Positions 18,778 through 29,098 of a stretch of 34,193 nt of DNA are shown here, piece by piece (position 1 is the first letter of the stretch; every line of letters starts with the position of its first letter). A model generated the notes under the pieces. The model was not told where the DNA came from, searched no databases, and was given only the letters and a program-made list of their open reading frames with translations. The stretch spans positions 1 through 34,193 of the forward strand of contig WGCD01000094.1 in assembly GCA_015493995.1 (NCBI GenBank), read 5' to 3'. This DNA comes from Desulfurellaceae bacterium. GTDB taxonomy: Bacteria > Campylobacterota_A > Desulfurellia > Desulfurellales > Hippeaceae. The position numbers were made by a program, and so were the translations under genes.

Positions 18778-19725
18778 TTATTCCTCTACCACACCGTTTA
18801 CTTTCTTTATAACTGCTTGTGCCTCTTTGATTATGTCTTCCATTATTTCTTTTACCGGTTTAATATCTTTTATAAGCCCTGCAATTTGACCCGCCATAAC
18901 ACTGCCGTTTTGGATATCTCCCTCTCTTGCAGCCAACCTGAGTTTCCCTTCACCAAACTTCTCCAACTCCTCTTTTGTGGCGCCGTTTGCCTCAAGCTTC
19001 ATAAATTCCCTTGCAAGTTTATTCTTCAATATTCTAACAGGATGCCCTGTGGTTCTTCCAGTTACTACCGTATCTCTGTCTTTTGCTTTAACAATGGCTT
19101 CTTTATAAGCTTCAACGATAGAACACTCTTTTGATGCAACAAACCTTGTACCCATCTGAACACCCTCAGCTCCAAGCGCCAAAGCCGCAATCAACCCTCT
19201 TCCGTCTGCTATACCTCCGGCAGCAATAACAGGAATGCTTAGAGCATCTACTATTTGAGGAACAATCACCATAGTTGTAAGTTCGCCTATATGTCCTCCC
19301 GATTCCATACCTTCTGCTATAACGGCATCCGCTCCTATATCTTCCATTCTTTTTGCCAAAGCAACCGACGGCATAACCGGAATAACCTTTGCTCCTATAG
19401 ATTTAAAATCTTTCATATATTTACCGGGGTTTCCCGCTCCGGTTGTAACCACCTTAACGCCGTGCTTCAAAACAACATTAACCACGTCATCAACAAACGG
19501 CGAAAGCAGCATTATATTAACACCGAAAGGCTTATTAGTTATATCTTGTGCCTTCAATATCTCATTCTCAACCCAATCGGAAGGTGCGTTTCCGGCAGCT
19601 ATAACGCCCAAACCACCGGCTTCAGACACAGCCGCAGCCAAAGATGAATCTGAAACCCAAGCCATACCGCCTTGAATTATGGGGTAATCTATACCCAAAA
19701 CTTCACATATTTTAGTCTTTAGCAT
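18778..19725 (-). CDS. fabK: Enoyl-ACP reductase II (FMN-dependent, FabK type)
   Basis: LGIDYPIIQGGMAWVSDSSLAAAVSEAGGLGVIAAG, EGMESGGHIGELTTMVIVPQ, AAGGIADGRGLIAALALGAEGVQMGTRFVAS; located within the fab cluster. Confidence 0.93.
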   Translation of the reverse strand: MLKTKICEVLGIDYPIIQGGMAWVSDSSLAAAVSEAGGLGVIAAGNAPSDWVENEILKAQDITNKPFGVNIMLLSPFVDDVVNVVLKHGVKVVTTGAGNPGKYMKDFKSIGAKVIPVMPSVALAKRMEDIGADAVIAEGMESGGHIGELTTMVIVPQIVDALSIPVIAAGGIADGRGLIAALALGAEGVQMGTRFVASKECSIVEAYKEAIVKAKDRDTVVTGRTTGHPVRILKNKLAREFMKLEANGATKEELEKFGEGKLRLAAREGDIQNGSVMAGQIAGLIKDIKPVKEIMEDIIKEAQAVIKKVNGVVEE

Positions 19726-19746
19726 TACTCCTCCAATACCACAAAG

Positions 19747-20727
19747 CTACCACTTAATCACACCCGCTGACCATGTCAGGCTCGCCCCGAAACTATTTAA
19801 CAATACAACATCCCCTTTTTTAATCTTTCCGTTTCTGTTTGCCCAATCCAAAGCCAAAGGAATGGAAGCTGCAGCGGTATTGGCGTGTTTATCAATGGTG
19901 ATTACCACCTTATCCTCACTCAAACCTGCTCTTCTTCCGACACTCTCCATAATTCTTCTGTTTGCTTGATGCGAAACCATAATATCTATATCTTCAAATG
20001 TCATACCAACATCATCAAGAACCTCTTTGCTGACATCAATAATATGTCTGACAGCCATTTTAAATGTTTCGTTGCCTTTCATTTTTACATATCTGTCTTT
20101 GCTTTTAGCAACCTCCTCAGAACAGGGTCTTCTGCTTCCGGGAGCCGGCACAATCATAAGATCGGTGTAGCGCCCGTCGGAATGCAGTTTAATTCCCAGC
20201 ATTCCCTCATTCTCATTTTCTGTTGCATCAAGCAGAACGCAGGCGGCACCGTCTCCGAAAATTACGCTTGTGCTTCTTTCCTGCCACTCTATCATAGACG
20301 TCAAAACTTCCGCTCCTATAACAAGAACCTTTTTTGCTATATTAGACCTGATGTAGGAATCCGCTATGGACAGTCCGTACATAAATCCGCTGCAGGCGGC
20401 ATTAATATCAAATCCAAAGGCATTTGTTGCACCGAGCTTTTCCTGAACAAACAGAGCTGTTGCAGGAAGAGGCATATCTGGCGCAACAGTGGCAACAATT
20501 ATGGAATCTATTTCTTTAGGGTCAACATCGGCTCTTGTAAGAGCATCTAAAGCGGCTTTATATGCCAAATCCGACGTTGCCTCATCTTTTGCCACAATAT
20601 GTCTGACCTTTATACCCGTCCTTTGAGTTATCCACTCATCAGACGTATCGACAAACTTCTCCAAATCCTTATTAGTTAAAATCTTTTCAGGCAAATAAGA
20701 ACCAGTCTCAACTATCTTAGACCTCAT
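19747..20727 (-). CDS. fabH: 3-oxoacyl-ACP synthase III
   Basis: ETGSYLPEKILTNKDLEKFVDTSDEWI, DINAACSGFMYGLSIA active-site Cys, VSHQANRRIME. Start at MRSKIVETG, overlapping the plsX end by 11 bp. Confidence 0.95.
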   Translation of the reverse strand: MRSKIVETGSYLPEKILTNKDLEKFVDTSDEWITQRTGIKVRHIVAKDEATSDLAYKAALDALTRADVDPKEIDSIIVATVAPDMPLPATALFVQEKLGATNAFGFDINAACSGFMYGLSIADSYIRSNIAKKVLVIGAEVLTSMIEWQERSTSVIFGDGAACVLLDATENENEGMLGIKLHSDGRYTDLMIVPAPGSRRPCSEEVAKSKDRYVKMKGNETFKMAVRHIIDVSKEVLDDVGMTFEDIDIMVSHQANRRIMESVGRRAGLSEDKVVITIDKHANTAAASIPLALDWANRNGKIKKGDVVLLNSFGASLTWSAGVIKW

Positions 20728-21751
20728 CCGTTCCAACCTTTCCGTACTTTTTAAGCACTCTACAATTTTCAACAGCAGATTCTATTTTATCGTTTATCTG
20801 TTCTTTGGAAAACTTGAGTGCCTTTAATATGGCGTTTTTAATTGCCGTTGCGTTACTCCTTCCGTGACTGATTACACATGTTCCGTTAACCCCGAGCAAC
20901 GGCGCCCCCCCGAATTCAGAATAGTCCACTCTGTTTTTTAACAAACTAAAAGCCGGTTTTGCCAATAAAAAACCTATTTTATACCAGAAGCTCTTCTTTA
21001 TCTCTTCTTTTAAAAATTCAGCTATGATTTGAGGGACAGACTCGCTTGTTTTCAACACTATATTGCCGATAAATCCGTCACAGACAACAACATCGGCTTT
21101 ACCTTTATATATCTCGTCTCCTTCTACGTTTCCGATGAAATTCAATCTGCTTTTTGACAACAAATCGTATGCGCTGACCGTTAATTTATCACCTTTACCG
21201 GGTTCCGAACCGTTTGAAAGTATGCCTATCTTAGGCGATTCTATTCCAAGCATATACTTAACATAAACACCGCCCATAAGGGCAAATTCAAGCAGATTCG
21301 ACGGTTTGCAGTCGGTATTGGCACCGGCATCAACAAGTAAAACATTTCCGCCAAGTGACGGTAAAAGCGTAGCAATAGCCGGTCTTGTGACACCTTTAAT
21401 GCGACCCAGTGTAAACATAGAAAAAGCCATAGAAGCCCCCGAATTACCGGCTGTGACGAAGGCGTCGGCTTTTTTTTCTTTTACAAGCCTGATTCCTACG
21501 GACATAGATGAGTTTTTCTTTCTCAATGCCAAAGAGGGCTTGTCTATCATTCCGACCTCCTCATTGGCGTCTTCTATGCTCAACCTCTCCTTGTCATACT
21601 CCAAACCTTCAAGCAACTTTTTTATCTTGTTTTTGTAACCAGTGAGGACTATGTACAGGTCCTTCACTTCCGACAAGGCTTTAATCGAGCCTTTTATGAT
21701 TTCATCCGGTGCATAGTCACCGCCGTAGGCATCAACGGCTACGCAACTCAT
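20717..21751 (-). CDS. plsX: Phosphate acyltransferase
   Basis: AVDAYGGDYAPDEIIKGSIKAL, VTAGNSGASMAFSMFTLGRIKGV, RPAIATLLPS, VDAGANTDCKPSNLLEFA. Confidence 0.95.
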   Translation of the reverse strand: MSCVAVDAYGGDYAPDEIIKGSIKALSEVKDLYIVLTGYKNKIKKLLEGLEYDKERLSIEDANEEVGMIDKPSLALRKKNSSMSVGIRLVKEKKADAFVTAGNSGASMAFSMFTLGRIKGVTRPAIATLLPSLGGNVLLVDAGANTDCKPSNLLEFALMGGVYVKYMLGIESPKIGILSNGSEPGKGDKLTVSAYDLLSKSRLNFIGNVEGDEIYKGKADVVVCDGFIGNIVLKTSESVPQIIAEFLKEEIKKSFWYKIGFLLAKPAFSLLKNRVDYSEFGGAPLLGVNGTCVISHGRSNATAIKNAILKALKFSKEQINDKIESAVENCRVLKKYGKVGTDEV

Positions 21752-21930
21752 TACTCTTGCGGTGTTACGACTTCTCTGTCTTTATAATACCCGCAGGAAG
21801 GGCAAACCCTATGAGGCAGTTTGTACTCTCCGCAGTTCGGACATTTAGACAAAGCAACACCTTTGAGTTTCTTATGGGTTGCCCTTTTTGCAGCCCTTGA
21901 ATGCGAAGATTTTCTTTTTGGTTGAGCCAT
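21751..21930 (-). CDS. rpmF: 50S ribosomal protein L32 (absent from the supplied ORF track)
   Basis: Minus strand translates MAQPKRKSSHSRAAKRATHKKLKGVALSKCPNCGEYKLPHRVCPSCGYYKDREVVTPQE (59 aa); TAATG overlap with plsX. Confidence 0.96.
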   Translation of the reverse strand: MAQPKRKSSHSRAAKRATHKKLKGVALSKCPNCGEYKLPHRVCPSCGYYKDREVVTPQE

Positions 21931-21952
21931 TTTTTCTCTCCTTATATTTTAA

Positions 21953-22372
21953 CTATTGTAAAATTTCCAACGCATTAAAAAAATAACCTATTTCAAAATC
22001 AGCCGACTCTTTGGAATCGGAACCGTGAACTGCATTTCTTTCAATATCGGTCGCAAAAATAGCCCTTATGGTTCCCTCTTTTGCATCTTTCGGATTTGTA
22101 GCCCCCATAAGTTCTCTGTAATCGGCTATGGCGTTCTCTTTTTCAAGAACCATAACAACAATAGGACCCTCTGACATAAACGTAGTCAAAGAATCGTAAA
22201 ACGGCCTTTCTTTATGAACTATATAAAACCCTTGAGCCTGCTTCTTGGTCAGTTGAATCTTTTTCATAGCAACTATCGAAAATCCGTTTTTTTCCAACAT
22301 ATCGATAACCTTGCCCGCATTTTTTGCAGCTACACAATCCGGTTTAATAATAGAAAGTGTTCTTTCTTTCAC
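21953..22372 (-). CDS. ndk: Nucleoside diphosphate kinase
   Basis: [61 protein letters not shown]. Confidence 0.97.
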   Translation of the reverse strand: MKERTLSIIKPDCVAAKNAGKVIDMLEKNGFSIVAMKKIQLTKKQAQGFYIVHKERPFYDSLTTFMSEGPIVVMVLEKENAIADYRELMGATNPKDAKEGTIRAIFATDIERNAVHGSDSKESADFEIGYFFNALEILQ

Positions 22373-22641
22373 TTCTTTGTGTCCTCCTTGCTTTTATTTG
22401 CATCTTTCTTCGCACTGTTTTGAACCTGTTTTATCTCTTTTGTTTGCGTTTGTTTCTCATTTTTATAATCCGTTACATACCACCCGCTGCCTTTGAGCTC
22501 AAATGATGCTTCGGAAATAAGCTTGTGTATCCCACCCTCTTTGCCGCAATTGGGGCATATAGCAGGAGGCGGGTCGCTGATTTTTTGCAAAAGCTCAAAT
22601 TTGTGGGAGCAAAATCTGCATTCATACTCATAAATCGGCAC
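22369..22641 (-). CDS. FmdB-family zinc ribbon protein
   Basis: [33 protein letters not shown]. Confidence 0.92.
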   Translation of the reverse strand: MPIYEYECRFCSHKFELLQKISDPPPAICPNCGKEGGIHKLISEASFELKGSGWYVTDYKNEKQTQTKEIKQVQNSAKKDANKSKEDTKK

Positions 22642-22945
22642 CTTTTACATCTCCTCCAAGAAGCCTTTTCAAGGTATTTTCTTCTATACACTCTATCTCA
22701 ACTTTTTTTAGCTTTGATTTGGCGCCCTTTAAAAGTTTAACACAGCTCTTGGCTACACCGAGGTGTTTGGCAAGAAGCTCAACCATAGCCTTATTTGCCT
22801 TTCCCTCTATCGGCTGCTCTTTAACGCTGACAATCAAACAACCGTCTTTAAAGCCCAAAATCGTACTTTGCTTTGCGTTAGGCTTTATTTTCACACTTAC
22901 AACCACAAAACACTCCACCGCATCAAAGCTTAGAGAAATTAACAT
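22628..22945 (-). CDS. DUF167 / YggU-family protein
   Basis: [50 protein letters not shown]. Confidence 0.9.
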   Translation of the reverse strand: MLISLSFDAVECFVVVSVKIKPNAKQSTILGFKDGCLIVSVKEQPIEGKANKAMVELLAKHLGVAKSCVKLLKGAKSKLKKVEIECIEENTLKRLLGGDVKGADL

Positions 22946-23084
22946 ACCTTCGGCTGTCAGTCAACCTTTTTGTACGAACAGCTTCGGTATTTAAGTTATA
23001 AAACCTGCACACAAAAAAGTTACAAAAACGATAAGGATTAGACCCTGTGCGCTTTAAACAAAACGAAAGTTTTAAATAAAATCG

Positions 23085-23672
23085 TTATTTTTTTATAAAT
23101 CTGCTTCCGGGTTTTTCTACAGGAATACCTCTTTTACACAAAGGACACTCCTCCGGCTTATAATTCACTATATTCAGCTTAATCAAAGGAAAGTAGTCCA
23201 AACCTTGAGGGTCAAAATTTCCTCCCCTATCCACAAGAGCTCCGATACCCACAATATTGTTTGAGTATTGTCTTACAAGTTCAAGTGTTTCGTTAACGCT
23301 TTTGCCAGTTGTCACGACATCTTCGACAACCAATACCCTGTCGTCTTTATCAATTGTAAAGCCTCTTCTTAAAGTGAGTTTTCCGTCAACCCTCTCTGCA
23401 AAAATACTCCTGATATTGGAGCCCAAAGCCCGTGCAACGTCGTATGAAACAAGAACACCACCCATTGCGGGAGCTATAACGACATCGACATCAACTCCCT
23501 TAAAATGTTCTGCAATAGAAGAACACAACTGCCATGCATCGTGGGGATACTGCAACACAAGCGCGCTTTGTAGGTAATATTCGCTGTGAAGACCGCTTGA
23601 TAACTGAAAGTGACCCTGCAGGTATGCGTTTCTTTTCTTGTATATCTTTAATGCTTCTTCTTTGGTTAACAT
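23085..23672 (-). CDS. pyrE: Orotate phosphoribosyltransferase
   Basis: GHFQLSSGLHSEYYLQSALVLQYP, APAMGGVLVSYDVARALG, VLVVEDVVTTGKSVNETLELVR. Confidence 0.95.
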   Translation of the reverse strand: MLTKEEALKIYKKRNAYLQGHFQLSSGLHSEYYLQSALVLQYPHDAWQLCSSIAEHFKGVDVDVVIAPAMGGVLVSYDVARALGSNIRSIFAERVDGKLTLRRGFTIDKDDRVLVVEDVVTTGKSVNETLELVRQYSNNIVGIGALVDRGGNFDPQGLDYFPLIKLNIVNYKPEECPLCKRGIPVEKPGSRFIKK

Positions 23673-24388
23673 ACTTCCTCCATATTTTTAAGTATATTTT
23701 CAAATGAACGCAAAGGGTTATCACTTGCATAAATAGGTCTGCCTACAACTATATAATCCGAACCAGATTTAAGCGCCTCACAAGGAGTCATAACCCTTTT
23801 TTGGTCGTCTTTGTTTGAAGAGGGCAGTCTTATTCCAGGCGTCACAATGCTGAAATAGCCCCCAAAAATTTTCTTTAAAACGGGTGTCTCCTGTGGTGAT
23901 GCAACAAGTCCGTCTATGCCAGCTTTTTTGGCATTGTAAGCTAAATCTGTCACAACACCTTCAACGTCCCTATCCAAAAACATATCCCTTTTCAATGTCT
24001 GTTTGTTAAAACTTGTCAAAATGGTAACGGCAAGAATTTTTGCTCCCTTTTTGGAATACTTATCCTCATAAGCCTTTACTCCGTCTTTTGCGGCAGACAT
24101 CATATCAACTCCACCGATGGCGTGAACTGTCAGCATATCAGCACCGATTTCGCAGGCACTAAACACAGCCTCTTTAACGGTATTTGGTATGTCGTGGTAC
24201 TTTAAATCGAGAAAAATCTTTTTATTCCTCTCTTTCAGCGCTTTTATAACCCTATCAGAATATGCCGTGAAGTTCACAGCCCCTAATTTAAACCATACGG
24301 CTTTATCGTTAAGGTCATCAACAAGCTTTACAATATTGTCCAAGCCTCTCATATCAAGAGCAACTATAATCTTATTTCTCATATTCAT
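23666..24388 (-). CDS. pyrF: Orotidine 5'-phosphate decarboxylase
   Basis: IIVALDMRGLDNIVKLVDDL, KIFLDLKYHDIPNTVKEAV, TPGIRLPSSNKDDQKRVMTP, SDYIVVGRPIYAS. Confidence 0.95.
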   Translation of the reverse strand: MNMRNKIIVALDMRGLDNIVKLVDDLNDKAVWFKLGAVNFTAYSDRVIKALKERNKKIFLDLKYHDIPNTVKEAVFSACEIGADMLTVHAIGGVDMMSAAKDGVKAYEDKYSKKGAKILAVTILTSFNKQTLKRDMFLDRDVEGVVTDLAYNAKKAGIDGLVASPQETPVLKKIFGGYFSIVTPGIRLPSSNKDDQKRVMTPCEALKSGSDYIVVGRPIYASDNPLRSFENILKNMEEVC

Positions 24389-24773
24389 TTTTCCTCACTT
24401 TATCCAATACGGCATTGATAAACCCCTTTGAGGTTTCGTTAGAGAACTCTTTGGCAATCTCCACATACTCGTTTATGACAACCGGAGGCGGTGTATCTTC
24501 CGCATACAGCATCTCAAATATACCAACCCGCAGAATGCACTTATCCACAAGCAGAATCATATCGTATCCCTGCTGAGCATATTTTGCTATCAACCTGTCT
24601 ATGGATTCCTTATTTTTCAAAACACCCCCAATTAGATTTTTTGCAAATTCCCTGTCCTTGTCGGTTTTTGGAGAATTTATATAATCCATAAATTCATCCG
24701 GCGTATCTTGAGTGTCAAATTCTTTGGAATATATATATTTGACAGCCGCCAAACGAGATTTTCTCCTCGACAT
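24372..24773 (-). CDS. nusB: Transcription antitermination factor NusB
   Basis: RRKSRLAAVKYIYSKEF...VVINEYVEIAKEFSNETSKGFINAVLDKV. Confidence 0.92.
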   Translation of the reverse strand: MSRRKSRLAAVKYIYSKEFDTQDTPDEFMDYINSPKTDKDREFAKNLIGGVLKNKESIDRLIAKYAQQGYDMILLVDKCILRVGIFEMLYAEDTPPPVVINEYVEIAKEFSNETSKGFINAVLDKVRKNEYEK

Positions 24774-24775
24774 AC

Positions 24776-25234
24776 CTACAAATTCTTATATACATTGACG
24801 GTCTCAATCAAAGAAACCATCGCATCAAAACCTTTATTTCCCATTTTGGTGCCGGCTCTTTCTATTGCCTGCTCTATCGTATCGGTTGTCAACACGCCGA
24901 AAGATACAGGCGTTTTACCCTTCAAAGATAATTGAGCTATACCCTTTGCCGTTTCATTTGCAATAAAATCAAAATGCGGAGTAGAGCCGCGTATTACCGC
25001 ACCAAGACACAGCACTCCGTCAAAGTCCTTATCAACCACCTTTGACAAAACCATAGGAATCTCAAAAGCCCCCGGGACCTTTATAATTGTTACATCATCC
25101 CTGTCTCCGCCGTTTCTTTCAAAAGCATCCAAAGCACCACTAACAAGTTTATCGGTAATAAAACTGTTAAACCTGCTGACAATAATCGCAACCCTTAAGC
25201 CTTTGGCATCTATTTTTCCCTCTACGATATTCAT
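24776..25234 (-). CDS. ribH: 6,7-dimethyl-8-ribityllumazine synthase
   Basis: [84 protein letters not shown]. Confidence 0.97.
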   Translation of the reverse strand: MNIVEGKIDAKGLRVAIIVSRFNSFITDKLVSGALDAFERNGGDRDDVTIIKVPGAFEIPMVLSKVVDKDFDGVLCLGAVIRGSTPHFDFIANETAKGIAQLSLKGKTPVSFGVLTTDTIEQAIERAGTKMGNKGFDAMVSLIETVNVYKNL

Positions 25235-25244
25235 ACCACTCCTC

Positions 25245-26459
25245 TCAAACCTTGGTTAAAATGTGTCCCATTTTTACTTTCTTTGTCTCAAGATAGCATT
25301 TGTTTACATCATTCGGGTCAATCTCGATGGCAACCCTGTCAACAACCTCAAGACCATACCCCTCAAGACCGACAATCTTTTTGGGATTGTTTGTCATAAG
25401 TTTCATCTTTTTAACGCCCAAATCGACAAGTATTTGAGCCCCTATACCGTAATTTCTCAAATCAGGTTTAAAGCCAAGTTTTATGTTAGCCTCAACGGTA
25501 TCGTATCCTTTATCCTGCAAATCATAAGCCTTTATCTTATTCGTCAATCCTATCCCTCTGCCCTCCTGCTGCATATACAAAACAATTCCTTTACCCTCTT
25601 TTTCAACCATCTCCATAGCCGCATGCAGTTGGTCTCCGCAGTCACATCTTAGCGAACCGAGAATATCTCCCGTTAAGCAAGAAGAGTGAACCCTGACCAG
25701 CACCGGTTCATCCTTTGTTATTTTTCCCTTAACAAGAGCAACATGCTCAAAATCATCAACCATATTTTTATATACGACAATCTTAAAATGACCGTATTTT
25801 GTGGGTAAATCCGCCTCAGCCGTTTTTTCAATCAGCCTTTCGTGCTGCATTCTGTATTCTATTATACTTGCAATAGTAACAATCTTGAGTTTGAATTTCT
25901 CGGCTATTTTTTCAAGCTGCGGTCTCCTTGCCATTGTACCGTCTTCATTCAGAATCTCGCAGATAACGCCAGCCGGAATCAAGCCCGCAAGCTTAGCCAA
26001 GTCAACGCTTCCTTCCGTATGCCCTGCCCTAACAAGCACACCGCCTTTTTTTGCAATTAAAGGGAAAATATGCCCTGGTTTTACCAAATCGGAAGGTTTT
26101 GCATCCGGTTTTATGGCAGTTTGAATCGTAGTTGCCCTATCGTATGCCGATATTCCCGTAGTGACACCATATTTCGGATGGGCATCAACCGATACGGTAA
26201 AAGCGGTTTTAAATTTATCGTTTTCATCAACACTCATAAGATGCAAATCCAATTTGTTAATGAGAGATTCATCCATAGGCAGGCAGATTAGCCCTCTTCC
26301 GTATTTTGCCATAAAGTTGATGGCATCAGGCGTTACAAACTGAGCAGCCATAACAAAATCACCTTCGTTTTCCCTGTCCTCGTCATCAACCATTATGACC
26401 ATTTTACCCGACTTAATATCTTCTATCGCCTCTTCCACGCTTGCAAACATCAATTTCAC
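25245..26459 (-). CDS. ribBA: Bifunctional DHBP synthase / GTP cyclohydrolase II
   Basis: [18 protein letters not shown] (RibB) and [27 protein letters not shown]...[16 protein letters not shown] (RibA). Confidence 0.97.
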   Translation of the reverse strand: MKLMFASVEEAIEDIKSGKMVIMVDDEDRENEGDFVMAAQFVTPDAINFMAKYGRGLICLPMDESLINKLDLHLMSVDENDKFKTAFTVSVDAHPKYGVTTGISAYDRATTIQTAIKPDAKPSDLVKPGHIFPLIAKKGGVLVRAGHTEGSVDLAKLAGLIPAGVICEILNEDGTMARRPQLEKIAEKFKLKIVTIASIIEYRMQHERLIEKTAEADLPTKYGHFKIVVYKNMVDDFEHVALVKGKITKDEPVLVRVHSSCLTGDILGSLRCDCGDQLHAAMEMVEKEGKGIVLYMQQEGRGIGLTNKIKAYDLQDKGYDTVEANIKLGFKPDLRNYGIGAQILVDLGVKKMKLMTNNPKKIVGLEGYGLEVVDRVAIEIDPNDVNKCYLETKKVKMGHILTKV

Positions 26460-26474
26460 CCCTAATCTTAGTAT

Positions 26475-27107
26475 TTAAATAAATCCGTTTTCCTTCAAAA
26501 AATTCTCATCTATCGATGAGCCGAGTTTTAGCATCTTCTCAACGTACTTTCCAAGCACGTCAACCTCTATATTAACATAATTTCCGACCTTTTTATATCT
26601 TAAATTGGTGTTCTCAAAAGTATGCGGAATTATTGTTAATTCAAGATAGGTGTTGTCAAGTTCATTGATGGTCAAACTTATTCCGTCAATACACACCGAG
26701 CCTTTCTTTATACAATATCTGTAAACATAATTGTCTATCGAAAGCCCTAAAATATAGAAATCGCCGCTTCTTTGAATTTTTGAGATTATGCACTTTGAGT
26801 CAATATGCCCTAAAACAATATGCCCTGAGAGTCTGTCCGACACCTTCAAAGCTCTCTCAAGATTAACAAACTCCTTTATTTTCAAATCTCCCAAGTTGCT
26901 TTTTGAAAGCGTCTCAAATGACACGTCTGCAACAAAAGAATCGTCATTTATCTCAACAGCAGTTAAGCACACACCGTTTACGGCAACACTATCTCCCAAT
27001 TTCAAATCATCAAGTATTTTTTTACACCTTATATGGAGCTTTAAACCGCTGGGAACTCTTTGAATCGAGTCTATCGAACCGACCTCTTCAACAATACCGC
27101 TGAACAC
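26475..27107 (-). CDS. ribE: Riboflavin synthase (alpha-chain type)
   Basis: MFSGIVEEVGSI, VNGVCLTAVEI, SGHIVLGHIDSKCII, VCIDGISLTINEL, VDVLGKYVEKM. Confidence 0.95.
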   Translation of the reverse strand: MFSGIVEEVGSIDSIQRVPSGLKLHIRCKKILDDLKLGDSVAVNGVCLTAVEINDDSFVADVSFETLSKSNLGDLKIKEFVNLERALKVSDRLSGHIVLGHIDSKCIISKIQRSGDFYILGLSIDNYVYRYCIKKGSVCIDGISLTINELDNTYLELTIIPHTFENTNLRYKKVGNYVNIEVDVLGKYVEKMLKLGSSIDENFLKENGFI

Positions 27108-28199
27108 TTAGAAATAGCCCTCCACAAGAATATCCTCACCCACCATCTTACAATCTATATTCCTCAACCTGCTTACACCGGACAAATTAACCGGTGCATC
27201 ACTGCCAACGACATTAAAAGCACCGTATGAACCGGAAATTTTCGGCGCATAAAACAGGTAGGCTTTGTTGTACAGGTTATGCTTGATAAAATAGCCGTGC
27301 GTCCTGCTTCCGCCTTCTATAACACAAGAACACACATCCTTCTCAAGTAAATTCCTGCACAGGCTCTCAGGCTCAAATTCACCGTTTTTTACATCGCACT
27401 CGATTAAATTTATGTTCATAGCCTTTAAAACCCTTTTTTTAGCTCCGTCTGAAAATTCCGAGGTAACAATATAGACATTGTTCAAATATTTACCGAATAT
27501 AGACGAAGAAATCGGAATTCTCAAATTCATATCAAACACAATCCTTTTGGGCTGCTTATAGTTACCTACCCTGCAAGTCAAAAGAGGGTCATCCATAATA
27601 ATTGTATTAATACCGACACCAACAGCATCGTATATGCCTCTCAATCGATGCGAGAATCTTAAGGCTTTTTCAGAGGTTATCCACTTTGAGACACCTCCTT
27701 TAACGGCTATGGAACCGTTTAAAAGCATCGCTGCCTTCATCACAAAAAACGGCTTTTTATTTGCAATATTTTCTATGAAAATTTCATTTAACTTCCTTGA
27801 TTCGTCCTCTAAAACACCTGTTTTAATCTCTATGCCTTTTGATTTTAGATAGGATGCCCCCCCTGCTGCCTCTTTGTTTAAATCAAGCATACCGATAACA
27901 ACTCGTCTTATGCCGCTTCTTTCTATAGCCAAAGAACAAGGAGGAGTTCTGCCAAAGTGGTTGCATGGTTCAAGATTGACATACATAGTGGCACCTTTTA
28001 AATCCTCTTTGTTAGCAACCGAATTCATAGCCTCTATCTCTGCGTGCGGCATTGAAGCCTTTTTATGATAGCCTTCCCCTATCACAACACCGTTTTTCAC
28101 AATAACTGCACCGACAAGAGGATTGGGGCAGGTTCTTCCTACGGCTCTTTTGGCTAAAGATAGCGCTCTTTTCATAAATATTTCGTCAACATCTTTCAT
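27108..28199 (-). CDS. ribD: Bifunctional riboflavin deaminase/reductase
   Basis: CPNPLVGAVIVKNGVVIGEGYHKKASMPHAEIEAM, ATMYVNLEPCNHFGRTPPCSLAI, C-terminal reductase domain ending in CVIEGGSRTHGYFI. Confidence 0.96.
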   Translation of the reverse strand: MKDVDEIFMKRALSLAKRAVGRTCPNPLVGAVIVKNGVVIGEGYHKKASMPHAEIEAMNSVANKEDLKGATMYVNLEPCNHFGRTPPCSLAIERSGIRRVVIGMLDLNKEAAGGASYLKSKGIEIKTGVLEDESRKLNEIFIENIANKKPFFVMKAAMLLNGSIAVKGGVSKWITSEKALRFSHRLRGIYDAVGVGINTIIMDDPLLTCRVGNYKQPKRIVFDMNLRIPISSSIFGKYLNNVYIVTSEFSDGAKKRVLKAMNINLIECDVKNGEFEPESLCRNLLEKDVCSCVIEGGSRTHGYFIKHNLYNKAYLFYAPKISGSYGAFNVVGSDAPVNLSGVSRLRNIDCKMVGEDILVEGYF

Positions 28200-28207
28200 A
28201 TCAACTA

Positions 28208-28236
28208 TAAATACAAAAGCATAAACTTTTTGTCAA
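28208..28236 (-). promoter_or_regulatory. Predicted sigma70 promoter for the rib cluster
   Basis: Minus strand TTGACA - 17 nt - TATTTA, expected start about 1-4 nt upstream of the ribD ATG. Confidence 0.55.
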
Positions 28237-28245
28237 AAAGTTTAT
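28221..28245. repeat. Perfect 11-bp inverted repeat (operator-like) in a divergent intergenic region
   Basis: ATAAACTTTTT-GTC-AAAAAGTTTAT overlaps the predicted -35 of the rib promoter. Confidence 0.75.
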
Positions 28246-28320
28246 TAAAAAACTTGCTTTGGCAATTATAAACTATAAACTTATAGGGTATAAACAAATA
28301 CGATTTTGGAGGTGTTTAAG

Positions 28321-29097
28321 ATGGAGTATAGCAGTATAAAGGTTAAAAAGGAGAACTTTATAGGGACATTGACACTAAACAATCCTGATAACTTAAACGT
28401 TTTCACAACACCGCTGGCGAGGGAGTTAAATACGGCTTTAAAGGAGTTTGACGAAGACGATGAAGTGAGAGTTGTGGTTATAAACGCGGCAGGTAAAGGC
28501 TTTTCGGCAGGTATTGATGTAAACGAATTGAAGGATAAAACATTCGAAGAGTACTACAACACAACAACATTGATGGAGCAGATGAACTTAACCATAACCC
28601 AGATGAAAAAACCGGTTATAGCCTCTGTGCACGGTTTTGCTGTGGCAAACGGAATAGGATTAACGGCACTGTGCGATTTGGCGATAGTCGAGGAGGGAAC
28701 AAAACTCGGAGCAACGGCAATAAATGTCGGTTTATCCTGCATAGGACCGTCAATTGCCATATCAAAAAGCCTCGGAAGGAAAAAAACACTTGAGCTTTTG
28801 TTAACCGGAGAAATAATAACAGCCCAAGAAGCAGAAAGAATAGGGCTTGTCAACAAAGTGGTACCCAAAGGCAAATTGGAAGAAGAGACAATGAAATTGG
28901 CAAAAGAGTTGGCGTCAAAAAGCCCGCTTGCTATGCAAATTACAAAAAGGGCGTTCTATAAAGCCGCAGATGTTGATATTTCAAAAGCCATAGAGATAGC
29001 GAATTATGCATTTTCGGAAATCTGTATGCTTGAGGATGCCAAAGAAGGCATAAATGCATTCTTGGAAAAAAGAGAACCTGTTTGGAAACTGAAATAA
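28321..29097 (+). CDS. Enoyl-CoA hydratase/isomerase family protein
   Basis: GTLTLNNPDNLNVFTTPLARELNTAL, AAGKGFSAGIDVNELK, KPVIASVHGFAVANGIGLTALCDLAI: crotonase fold. GGAGG 8 nt upstream of the ATG at 28321. Confidence 0.93.
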   Translation: MEYSSIKVKKENFIGTLTLNNPDNLNVFTTPLARELNTALKEFDEDDEVRVVVINAAGKGFSAGIDVNELKDKTFEEYYNTTTLMEQMNLTITQMKKPVIASVHGFAVANGIGLTALCDLAIVEEGTKLGATAINVGLSCIGPSIAISKSLGRKKTLELLLTGEIITAQEAERIGLVNKVVPKGKLEEETMKLAKELASKSPLAMQITKRAFYKAADVDISKAIEIANYAFSEICMLEDAKEGINAFLEKREPVWKLK

Positions 29098-29098
29098 T

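Noticed and set aside
19255-20550. Plus-strand ORFs inside fabK and fabH (130 and 221 aa)
   Set aside because: Antisense to well-recognised genes; composition is not protein-like and no family was recognised.
28200-28320. Possible FMN riboswitch upstream of ribD
   Set aside because: The space before ribD is too short and lacks the conserved RFN motifs; a promoter/palindrome explains it better.
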